Source: Moringa oleifera
Lineage: Eukaryota > Streptophyta > Magnoliopsida > Brassicales > Moringaceae
Assembly: GCA_021397835.1 (NCBI GenBank)
Contig: JAJFZO010000896.1
Span: forward strand, 5,930,501-5,994,500
Reading direction: 5' to 3'
DNA length: 64,000 nucleotides
In this document: positions 51,689-63,600 of the stretch, in pieces
How positions within the stretch are numbered: the stretch's first letter is position 1
Layout of the letters: every line of letters begins with the position of its first letter
Notes under the pieces: model-generated
The model's database searches: none
What the model was told of the DNA's origin: nothing
What the model saw: only the letters and a program-made list of their open reading frames with translations
Position numbers and translations under genes: made by a program

Positions 51689-54600
51689 GGTAAATTCTAG
51701 CGCCAACACTAAGGGAACCCAAGGATTACCCAAAGGCGACCCAATGAGAGTCGCTGGAGTTGGAAAAGCCCTATGACAGTTGCTTGGCAATTGCTTGCAT
51801 TAGCATACATCTCCACTAGTTGCCCTAATGATAGCACATTGGCAGTTACTGGCGTAAGAAGATGCGAAGGCAAGCACTAGAAGAGCTAACGATGGCCTTA
51901 CAACAATGGTTGGCATTAGAAAAGCCCAATGACGACTGTGGGGAAGTCGCTGGTGTTGGCAAATGCTCACGTCAACTTTAAGGGAACGTGGGGATTACTC
52001 ACCTATTGTTGTGGGGCAGTTGAAGGAGTTTGTAGACATTAATGCTAGCATCAAGGAGTTTAGCGATGACCCTATGATAGTTACTAGCATTGGGAGAGCC
52101 CAACGACTGCTCTTAAGCAATCAATAATATTGGTAGACGCTAGCACTACACTAACAGAACACAAGTACTACTTAGTTATTGCTGTAGGGCAGTTGCTGGT
52201 GTCGATAAATACTGCTTACATCGTTTAGACAGCCAAGTCATGACCTAATGGCCATCATAGCCGTTGGGAGAGCCTACGACTACTGCGAGGTCATGGTTAA
52301 CATTAGCAGATATCTAGATTGGGTTATCATAATGATGGCTAATGATAGTCTTTGGTGCAAAAAGACACAAGGGCAAGCACTAGAGCAGCCTAACAACAGC
52401 CTAGGAGCAGTAGTCGAAAAAGGGAAAGCCCAACGACTACTGTAGGGAAGTCGTTTGTGTTGGCAAATGCTCGCGCTAGCTTTTGAAAATGGCTACCTAG
52501 CTAGTTCTATGGTACAATTAGTTGTGTTAATAGATGCGAATGGCAGCACAGGGGATCTAACAGTATCCCATTGAGTATTACCGGCATTAAGAGAGCCCAA
52601 TGATTGCCACTAGGTAGTCCTTGATGTAAGTAAATGTAAGGGCCAACACAAATGGGAGCTTAGTGTTAACCCAATGGCAGTCACTGGCACTTGTAGAGAT
52701 GGCCCAACGATAGTTGATTGCATAGGTAGACATAAGGGCAAGTAGTAAAGGAGCTCAACGCTGGCTTACCAGTAGTGTTCAGTGCTGGGAGAGCCTAACG
52801 ACTACTATGTGGCAGTCATTGATGTTGGCAAATGCTTATGTCAGTTGTAGGAGAACTCAATGACTGCTTACCTATTTGCGATATAGTTACTGATGTTGGT
52901 AAACACTAGTGCCAGCACTATAGGAGCCCAGCGATGACCTCATGATAGTCAATGGTGTTGAGAAAGCCCAATAATTAGTGTAAGGCAATCAATGACACTG
53001 GTAGATGGTAGCGCAAACACTAGAGTAGCTTAACAATGACTTAGCGATAATTGTTAATGCTAGTAGACATCAGCATTAGGCTATCCTAGAAATGGCCTAG
53101 TGACAACTACTAGCATAGATAGACTCAAGAGCAAGCATTAGACGACCCTCATGACGACCTAGTAATAGTAGTAGGCACTCGGATAGCCTATTGACTTATG
53201 TGGGGACGTCGTTCATGCTGGCAAACACTCGCGCTAGTTTGGGGGAACCCAATGATTGCCCAGCTATTGTTTTAGGGCAGTTATAAGTGTTGGTAGATGC
53301 TGGTGCCAATACTAAGAGAACCCAAGGACTGCCCCGCTGTTACTCCAGGGAAGTTGATGGGGTCGATTGATGCTAGTGCTAGTAGTGGCAACCCAATGAC
53401 ATTCTCAGGCATTGGGAAAGCCGTACTACTCTAGCTAGGCAATCGCTAACACTGGCAAACATCTCTATTGAGTTACATCAGTGATGGCCTAATGGCAGTC
53501 GTTAGTGTAAAAAAACACATGGCTAAGCACTAAAAAGGCCCAACAATGGCTTGACAATAGTAGTTGGCATTGAAAGAGCCCAATGACTGCCTAGTTACCT
53601 TTACGGTGCACTTGCTAGTGCTAGTAAACACTAGTGCCAGCCTAACAACGACCCCATAATAGTTGCTGGCATTGGGAGAGGCCAACGACTATTGTTGGGT
53701 AGTTGTTCACACTTGTAGATGCTAGTGCGAGCATTAAGCGAGATTAGCAATGAGCCGATGACAATCACTGGCACTAGTAAACATTTGTGCTGAGATTCCC
53801 AAATATGGCCCAACAGTAGTCATTGTTGTAAGTAGACCTGAGGGCAAGCACTAAGGGACTTTAACGATGATGAAGTAGCAACAGTTAGCATTAGGAGAGC
53901 CCAATGACTTCTATGGGACAATCACTGGTGCTTGCAAATGTTTGCGCTAACTTTTGGGGAACCTAATGATTACCTAACTATTGCTGCATGGCAATTACCA
54001 ATGTTGGCAAACACTAGCGCTTATAGTACTGCTCACCTATTGCTGCAGGGCAGTTATTGGTATCAGTAGACATTAGTGTTAACATCGGGGAACACAAGCA
54101 AAGACCCTATGATGGTCGTTGGCATAAAAAGAGCCCAATTACTATAGCTAGGTAGTCATTGACGTTCGTAGATGCTAGTGCCAACATTAAGGGATCTTAA
54201 TGATGACTCAATGGTAGTTAGTAGAGCTGGCTAACATCTACATTAGATTCCCCTAGCGATGTCCTAGCAGCAGTCGTTAGAGCACGTAGATGTGAGAACA
54301 AGTAGTAGAGGAGCCTAATGATGGCCTAGCAACAGTAAATGGCACTAAGAAAGCCCAACAACTACTGTAAGGAAGTTGCTCGTATTGGTACATGTTAGCA
54401 CCAACTTCGGGGGAACCCATTGACTACTATGCTACTAATGTAAGGCAGTTGATGGTGTTAGCAGATAACAATGATAGCACTAGGGGACTGTAAGGACTGC
54501 CAACTATTACTGAGGACCAGTCACTCGTGTCTATAGAAGCTAATGCCAGTATTGAGGGAGCCTAAGGACGACCTTCTAACAGTCACTAGCATTGTGAGAG

Positions 54601-55624
54601 CCTAACGATTATTGCGGGCTAGTAGCCATTGCTGGTAAAGGATAGTACCATCACTTAGGGAAACAGTAATGATCTAACTACAGTCACTGGCAGCGGCAAG
54701 CATCTAGGCTGGGTTGCCCTAGCAATGGCTTAATGGACGTTGCTCGTATAAGCAATGCGATGACAAGCACTAGAGGAGCTTGACGATGGCTTAGCAATAG
54801 TTATTGGCACTGTGAAAGCCCAATGACAATTACCAAAAAGCCACTGGTGTTACTAGATGCTAGTGCTAGCTTTAGGAGAACCGAACGACTGTCTAGCTAC
54901 TGCTGCCGGGTAGTTGCTATGGTTGGCAAATGCTAATGTCAAGACGAAGGGAACCTTTGGACTACCTAGCTATTATTATGGTATAGTTACTGATATTGGT
55001 TGATGCTAGTGCTAGCACTAAGGGAGCCCTACGATGTCCCGGTAATAGTTGCTGGCGTTGAAAGTACCCAACGATTGCTAGTTGATAGTCATTGATGGTG
55101 TTTAAGGCTAGCACTAACATTAGTGGAGCTCAGCGATGAACTAGTAGCAGTCGTAGGTGCCAGCAGACATTTGTATTGGTTTCCTTCAATGATGGCCTAG
55201 TGGTAATCGTTGGGATAGGTAGACATGAGGGCAAGTGCTTGTGAGGCAGTTGCTAGTGTTGGTAGATGCTAGTGCTGGCACCGAGTTAACTCAGCGACCA
55301 TGCATTTGCAAGCATCTACCCTTGGTTTCCTTAGAGTCATCACTAGAGGAACTCAGGGATGACCTCGTGGCAGTCATTGGTACTCACAAATATCTGCGCT
55401 GAGTTCCCCCAATGATGGCCTAGTGATAGTAATTGGAGCAGGTAGAGGCGAGGGTAAGCATTAAAAGCCTAACGACAGCCAAGCAGCAGTAGGTGGCATT
55501 AAGAGAGCCCAATAACTACTGTAAGGAAGTCATTGGTGTTAGTAAACACTAGTGCCAGCTTTGGCGGAAACCAATGACTGCCCAACCACTATTATGGGGC
55601 AGTTGTTTTTGTAAGGTGACGTTA
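51689..55624 (+). repeat. Large duplication, left arm, copy 2
   Basis: Partner of 16,452-20,523. It lacks about 142 bp near 55,233-55,252: gcaagtgcttg is followed directly by tgaggcagttgctagtgt. After gtaaggtgacgtta (55,611-55,624) it continues gcgccaacact, the normal next part of a B module, unlike copy 1. The left edge lies only 90 bp from the transposon-like insertion. Confidence 0.9.
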
Positions 55625-58600
55625 GCGCCAACACTAAAAGAACTTAAGTACTACTGAGTTGTTGCTTTGGGTTATTACTCGTGTCGGTAGACGCTAGTGC
55701 TAGCAGCGAGGGAGTCTAATGATGGCCCCATAACAGTTATTGATGCAAGCAGATGCAAGGGTAAGCACTTAAAGAGCCTAATAATGGCCCAACAATTGCT
55801 ATAAGGTAATTGTTGGAGTCTATACGCATTAATGCCAGCATTAGAGGAGCCGAGCAATGGCCTCATAACTATTGCTAGCATTAGGGTGAGCCCCATGATA
55901 GTAATTAATATTAGGTGAGCCTAATGATTGCTGCTAAGTAGTTACTGGCATTGGCAAACGCGAGCTTCAACACTAAAGCAGCATAGCGACAGCCTAGTGA
56001 TAGTTACCAGTGCTAATAGACATCTACGTTAAGTTCCCTAGCAACGGCCTAATGATGGTCCTTGGTATAGGTAAACACAAGGCCAAGCACTAGAGGAGCC
56101 CAATGACGGTATAGCAGTAGTAGTTAGTAATAAGAGAGCCCATCGATTATTACGGGAAGTCATTTGTGCTCGTTGATGCTTGCGCCAACTTTAAAGGAAT
56201 CCAACGACTATCGAGCTACTCCTTTGTGGACCCAAGGGTTGCTCATCGACTATTAGATTAGTAAACACTGGCGCAAGTAGCAGGGGAACCTAAGGATTAC
56301 CCAGTTATAATCGTAAGGAAATTGTTGCTGTGAGTAGACTCTAATGCTAGCATTGGCGGATCTTAGCGAGGATACGATCATAGTCATTATCATTGGGAAA
56401 GCCCAATAACTACTACATGCAGTTATTAACAGTGGTAGATGCTAACACTAACATTATAGGGACTCAACAATGACCCAATGACAGTCGATGTTACTAGGAG
56501 ACATCTTTGCTAGGTTCCTTTAATGATGGCCTAATGGTAGTCACTAGCTCAAGTAAACACAAGGGTAAGCACTATAGGAGGCCAATGATGGCCTAGTAAA
56601 AGTAGTTGGCATTGAGAGAGGCTAACAACTTATGCGAAGAAGTCACTAGTGTTGGTAGACGCTTGTACTAGCATTAGAGGAACCCAATGACTAGGCAACT
56701 ATTACTGTGAGTCTATTGTTGATGTTGGCAAATGTCAATGCCAGCACTAGAGGAACCTTAGAACTGCATAATTATTGCTGCGAGACAGTTGTTAGTGTTG
56801 ATAGATAATAGTGCTACACAAATGGAGCCTAGTGATGATCCTATGATAGTCGCTGGTAGTGGTATAGCCTAACAGGTATTGCTGGGCAGTTGTTGGAGCT
56901 GATAGACACCAACATCATCAATAAGGAAGCTTACGATCATCAAGTGATAGTTGCTTGCATTGGTAGACAACGGTGTGTTCCTTCAGCGATGGCCTAGGAG
57001 TAGTCGCTAGCACTGACAGAAGCAAGGGCATGCACTAGAGAAGCCTAACAATAAGAGTGGTTGGCACTAGAAGAGCTTAATGACTATTGCGGTGCAATCA
57101 TTAAAGCTGAAAAGGCTAGCACCAGCTTTAGGGGAACCCAACAATTGCCCAGCTACTGTTACGGGATTGTTGCAGGTGTTCACTGATGCTAGCGCCAATA
57201 TTAAGGGAACTTTGGGACTGCCCCACCATTGTTGCGGGGTAGTAGCTAGTGTCAGTAGACGCTGGTAATAGCACTAGGGGAGCCCAATGACGACCGCTTG
57301 ATAGTCGTGATTGCTGGGAGAGCCCAATAACTTCTATTTGGTAACCATTGGCACTAATAAAGGCCATTGCACCACTAAGGGAACTCTATAATGACTGAGT
57401 AATAGTCCTTGGCACTAGAAAGATCTACACTAGGTTCCACCATTGATGGCTTGGTGGATGTCACTAGCATAGCCAGACATGAGGCCAAGCATCAGAGGAG
57501 CCCAACGATAGCCTAATAGCAGTAGTTGGCATTTGGAGAGCCTAACGACTATCGTGAGATAGTTGCCGGTACTGGCAGACCCCAGCGCTAACTTTGAGGG
57601 AACTCAATGGCTATGCTGCTACTGTTACGGGTCAATTTTTGTTATTAATAAATTTTGGCACTTGCACATAAGAGAACCATGGAACTATTCAACTATTGTA
57701 GGGCAGTTACTGGTGTCAATAAATGCTAGTGGTAGCATTAATGGAGCCTAACGACATCCTTATGACAATTGCTAGCATTGAAATAGGCCAATGATTGTGA
57801 CTAGGTGATTACTGGCATTGTTTAAGGCCAATACTAACACTTGGGGTGCTCAACAATGACCTAGTGGCAGTCGCTAACATTAGCAAACATTTGCATTAGG
57901 TTTCCCTAATGATGGCCAAACAGTAGTTGTTAGCGCAGGTGGACATTAAGGCAAGCAATTAAGGAAAGCAATGAGGGCATAGCAGCAATAATTTGGGCCA
58001 AGAGAGCCCAACAACTATTGTAGGGAAATCGCTCATTTTGGTAGATGCTAATGCCAACTATGGGGGAACCCAACGACTGCTTAGCTACTACAGTGAGGAA
58101 GTTACTTGTGTTAGAAGACGCTAATGGCAGCACTAGTGGAATGTAAGGGTTGCCTAGCTATTGCTATGGGGCAGTTGCTTGTATAGATAGACACTAATGC
58201 TAGCACCAAGGGTTCCCAGTGATGGCCCCATAATAGTCGCTTGCATTGGGAAAGCCTAACAACCATGGCTGGGAAGTCATTAAAACTAATAGATGCTAGC
58301 GCCAACACTAAGGGAACTTAGTGACTACCAAATGACAGTTGTTGGCATTAATAAACATCTACATTAGATTCCCCTAACGATGCACAAGCAGCGGTTACTC
58401 GCGTAGGCAAACACGAGGGCAAGCATTAAAGTAGGCCAATGATGGCTAGCAGTAATAATGGGTATCGAAAAAGCTCAATGATTATTGCGGTGCAGTTGCT
58501 GGTGCTGAAACCCAATGAGTACCCATCTATGATTGTGAGGCAGTTACTAATGTTGACAAACGCCATCGCCAGCAATAGGAGAACTTAGAGATTGCTTAAC

Positions 58601-60625
58601 TATTGATGCAATGTAGTTGCTGGAGTTAATAGATGCTAATTCGAGCACTGGAAGAGCCAATGACGACCTTATGATAGTTACTGGCATTAAGAAAGCCCGA
58701 TGACTAGTACTAGGCAGTCGATGACGCTAGTAAAAGCTAGCCCAAGCATTAAGGGAGCCCAATGGCACTCATTGGCATTGATAGACATATGCACTAGGTT
58801 CCCTTAATGAACATTGAATGCATAGGCAGACGCAAGGAAAAGCACTTGGGGAGCCCAATAACTACAGTTGGAAAGTCACTGATGCTTGCAAACTTTAGTG
58901 TCATCATTAAAGGTACCCAACAACTGCCCAACTACTGCAGTGGGGCACTTACTGGCGTTGATAAAGGCCAATACCAACCCTAAAGGAACCTAGCGTTAAG
59001 GGAGCCTAGTGATGACTACATGACATTCGCTAGCGTTGAGAGAGTCCAAAAGCTATTGTTGGAAAATCATTGCCATTGGTAAAGGCAAGCGCTAGCACTA
59101 AAGGAGCTCTACGATGACCTTGCAGTAGTTGTTGGCACTGGCAGACATTTACGTTGGATTCCTCCAACCATGGACCTGCAGTTGTCACCGACATTGGTAG
59201 ATGCCAATGCACACTAAGGGACCCTAGTGGCAATTCAGTGACAGTTGCTAGTACTGGCAGAAATCTGTGTTGGTTCCCTATATGGTAGTCGCTATTGTAG
59301 GTAGACATGAGGCAAGCTCTAAAGTAGCCCACCAATGACCTAGCAATAAATTTTCATGCTGAAAGATGCTAGTGATTGCTATAGGGAAATCATTGGTACT
59401 GGTAGACGCTAGCACTAACTACGCGAGAACACAATGACCGCCCAACTACTTCTACGAGGCTGTGTTTGGTATTGGCAAATACTAGTGCTAACGTCGAGAG
59501 AGCCATGCGACGGCCCCATGATAGTCATTAGCATTGGATGAGTCCAACGACAATTGTTAGGGAGTCATTAGCGTTGTCAGACTCTAGCGCATGCACTAGG
59601 GGAGCTTAGCGATGACCCAGTAATTGTGGCCAATGCTAGTGGAAATCTACACAAGGTTCCCCCCAATGATGGCCTAACAGTAGTTATTAGCTTAGGTAGA
59701 TGTGAGGGCAAGCATTAAAGAGCTCAGCAACAGCATTGTAATGGTAGTTGGCGCTGAGAGGCCCTAGTGACTATTGCGGGGTAGTCACTGGGGCTAGGAG
59801 ATCTTAGTGCTATGTTTAGGGGAACCCAATGATAGCCTGGCCACTATTGTAGGGCAATTGCTAGTGATGGGAAATGCCAGTGCCATCACTATAGGAACCT
59901 AGTGATTACCTAGTTATTACTATAGAACAATTGCTGGGGTCGGTAGATATTAGGAGAACCCAACGATGCTCTGGCAGCACTAATTGGCACTAGGAAAGCC
60001 CAATGATAGGTTTGAGTAGGTCGTTGGGCTAGGAGACGCTCAAGCCAGCTTTGGGGGAACCTAACAACTGCCCAGCTATTGTTGTAAGGTAGTAACTGGT
60101 GTTGAAGAGCCCAACAATGGCCTTGCAGTAGTAATTGCTATTGGAAGAGCCTAGCAACTATTATGAGGTAGTCCTTCATGCTGGTAGTGCTAGCATTAGC
60201 AGCAGAGGAACCGAAGGACTACGCAACAATTATTGTAGGGTAATGCTTGGTGTTGGTAGACGCTATTGTTAGCATTGAAGGAGCGTAACAATGTCATGAC
60301 AGTCACCATCGTTAGGAGGGCCCAACGAATACTGTAAGGCAGCCGCTTATACAACTAGATGCTAGTGCTAGCATTAAGGGAGCTCAGCAATGTCCCACCT
60401 ACAGTCGCTAGCACTAACAAACATCCACGTTGGGTTTTCCCACCAATGGCCTAACAGTAGTTGCTGGTAAAGATCGACACGATGACAAGCACTAGAGAAG
60501 CCTAATGACAGCCTAGCAATAGTGGTTAGCATTGGGAGAGCCCAATGACTACTGTATGAAAGTCATCGATTTTGTTAGATGCTGGCACCTACTTTAAGAA
60601 AGCAAACGAGTTTTGTGCTATTGCC
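55625..60625 (+). repeat. 5.0-kb array segment absent from copy 1 of the large duplication
   Basis: These 5,001 bp lie between the two arms in copy 2, while in copy 1 the arms join directly at 20,523/20,524. Module phase is intact at both ends here. The segment consists of ordinary A-H units and includes segment X copy 3 (57,021-58,945). No foreign sequence, terminal repeats or gene was seen inside, so it is not a transposon. Confidence 0.8.
57021..58945 (+). repeat. Duplicated array segment X, copy 3
   Basis: Matches segment X copy 1 at 50,840 (57,481 and 57,953), 50,847 (58,429) and 50,822 (58,761) and extends to the ggtaccca variant near 58,920 (8,090 in copy 1). Before 57,230 the offset changes by about 63 bp, because copies 1 and 2 have lost one long module that is still present here. 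This copy therefore keeps the older arrangement. Confidence 0.75.
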
Positions 60626-63600
60626 ACGGGCAATTATTGGTGTTGGCAGATGCTGACCTTTGCACCAAGGGAGCTTAAGGACTGCCTAATTGAGTAACGA
60701 CCCCATCACAATCGTTGGCATTGGAAAGCCAAATGACTATTGGTGAGTAGTCATAAGCACTTGTAGAAGCTAGTTCCAACACTAGGGGAGCTCAGCGATG
60801 ACCTAGTAGTAGTCGTTGGTGTTTGAAGACATCTGTGTCTGGTTCCCCTAATGGTGGCCCAGTGATTGTATTTGGCAACAGTAAACTCGAGGGCAAGCAT
60901 TAGAAGAGCCCAATAATGGCTTAGTAAGAGCACTTAGCCCTTGAAAGGCCCACAAACTACTCCAAGGTAGTTACTGGTACTAGTAGACACTAGCACCAGC
61001 TTTAGGGGAACCTAAAGACTACCCTGCCACTGTTGCGGGGCAATTGTTTGTGTTGGCAGACACCAGCACTAACTGTAGAGGAACCTAAGGACTACCCAGA
61101 TATTCTTTGTGGGGTAGTTGTTGGTGTCGGTACATGTGAGTACTAGCATTAAGAGGCAACGACCTTATGATAGTTGCTAGTGTTTGGAGTGCCCAACAGT
61201 TATGGCTATGTAGTTGCTGATGTCAATAGACATTTGTGTTGGGTTCCCCCAATGATGGATTAAGTAAAGTTACTAGTTCAAGTAAACACAAAGATAAGCA
61301 CTAGAGAAGCCCAACAACAGCCTAGCAGTAGTAGTAGGTGTTGGGAGAGCTAGATGACTACTGTAGGGAAATCACTTATGTTGGTGCATGCCAGAACTAG
61401 CTTTGAAAGAACCCAATGACTGAGGACATACTGCTGTAGGGCAGTTACTGGTGTTAATATATGCCTGCGCTAGTGCTACAGGAATGTAGGTACTAGCCAG
61501 CTATTGCTGTGAGGTAGTTGCTAATGTCGATAAACACTAATGCTACCACTAGGGAGCCTTGTGATGATTCCTATGATAGTCTCTGGCATTGAGAGAGCCC
61601 AACGACCACACGGGGCAATTATAAGAGCTTAAAGAGGCCAGTGCCATCACAAGGAGGGCTCAATGATGACCAACTGCTTTTCTTGTCACTGGCAAACATT
61701 GATGTTAGGTTCTTTTTGTGATGGCCAAAAAGGTATTCGCTTGTGCACGTATATGCATGGGCAAGCACTATAAGAGTCTTATGACATCCTAGTAACAATA
61801 CTTAACATTGAGAGAACCAAATAACTAGTGTAAAGAAGTCGCTGGTGTTAACAGACACTCGTACCAACTTTAAGGGAACCAAATGACTGTCGAGTTATTG
61901 TTGCGGGGTAGTTGCTAGCATGGCACACGTCGACGACAACACTAGGGGAACCTAGGGATAACCTAGCTATTATGGAGGAATGGTTACTAGTGTCGATAAA
62001 CACGAGGGCCAAAATTGGGGGAGCCCAACGATGACTCCATGACAATCGCTAATGTTAAAGATGCCATTGATTACTGTAGGATAGTCACGACGCTCATAGA
62101 AGACAATGCCAACATTAGGGGAGCTCAACAATGACCTAGCAGTAGTCACTAATGCTGGTATACATCTATGTTGAGTTCTTCTAGTGATGGCCCAACGACA
62201 ATTGCTAGCGAAGGTAGACATGAGGGCAAGCAATTAAGGAGCCTAATGAATGCCTAGTAGAAGTAGTTGGCATTAGGAAAGCCCAACACCTTCTATGGCA
62301 GCAAATGCTAGTTAACACTCACATTAACTTTTAAGGAACCAAATGACTGCTCAGCTATTGCTATGAGGAGGTTACCATTGTTGGAAGATGTCGATGCCAA
62401 GAGTAGGAGAACCTAGGGTCTGCCTAACTATTATTGTGGGGCAGTTGCTCATGTTGACAAACATAAATGCTAGTATCAGAAAAGCCTAATAATGACCCCA
62501 AACTTTGTGTTAGAATAGCTAAACGACTACTGCTATGCAGTCGCACGTACTTGTAGAGTGCAGTGCCATCACTAGGGGAGCTCTGTGACAACATTGCGGC
62601 ACTCGTAGATACTGGCAAACATCTGCACTAGGTTTTCCCAACGATGCCCTAACGACAGTCATTCGCATAGGTGGACGCAAAGGCAAGAATAGAGGAGCCC
62701 AACCATGACCTAGCAATAGTAGTTAGTGCTAGGAGAGTCGCATGACTATTATGGGGCAATTGCTAGTGTTAACAGACACCAATGTCAACACTAAGGGAAC
62801 CTAGGCATAGCCTAGCTATTGCTATAGGATGGTTACTAGTGTCGATAGATGCTAGTATAGAATCAGGGGAGCCTAACAATGACCCTATGATGGTCACTAG
62901 TGCTGGAGAGATCATCGATTACTACAAGGTAGTCACGACACTAATAAAGGACAGCGCTAGCATTAGGGGAGCTCAACGATGACCCAATAGTAGTTATTAG
63001 CACTGGCATACATCTATGTCGGGTTCTCCAGTAATGGTCCAATGACAATCGCTAGCACAGGTAGATCCAAGAGTAAGAAATGGAAGAGCCTAAGGATGGC
63101 ATAGTAGTAGTAGTAGGCAATGGTAGAGCCTAACGCCTTCTGTGAGAAGGTAGTTCATGCTAGCAAACGCTCGCACCAGCTTTTGGGGAACCCAAAAACT
63201 GCTCACCTACTGCTATGACGAAGTTACCATTATTGGTAGACGTTGATGCCAAGACTAGGAGAACTTGGGGTTTGCCTAGCTATTATTGTGAGGTAGTTGT
63301 TTGTGTCGCTAGACATAAATGCCAGCACTTGAAGAGCCAGCGATGACCCCATCATCGTCGCTAGCATTAGGATATCCCAATGATTACTATTGTGCAGTTG
63401 CAAGCACTTGCAGAGTGAAATACCATTACAAGGGGAGCTTAGTGACAACCTTGCAACACTCGCTTGCACTGGCAAACATCTGCACTGGGTTTCCTAAACG
63501 GTGACCCAATGGTAGTCACTCGTGCTAGTGGATACAAGGGCAAGTATTTAAAGAGTCCAACGATGATGGGTGCAAGGAAGTCATTGATGTTGGTAGATGC

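Noticed and set aside
59030..59335. 101-codon open frame on the minus strand as a gene
   Set aside because: Same satellite-derived peptide pattern, no conserved domain and no start context or neighbouring gene structure.
55625..60625. The 5-kb extra segment as a transposon insertion
   Set aside because: It is ordinary satellite with normal module phase at both edges and has no terminal repeats, target duplication or coding sequence.
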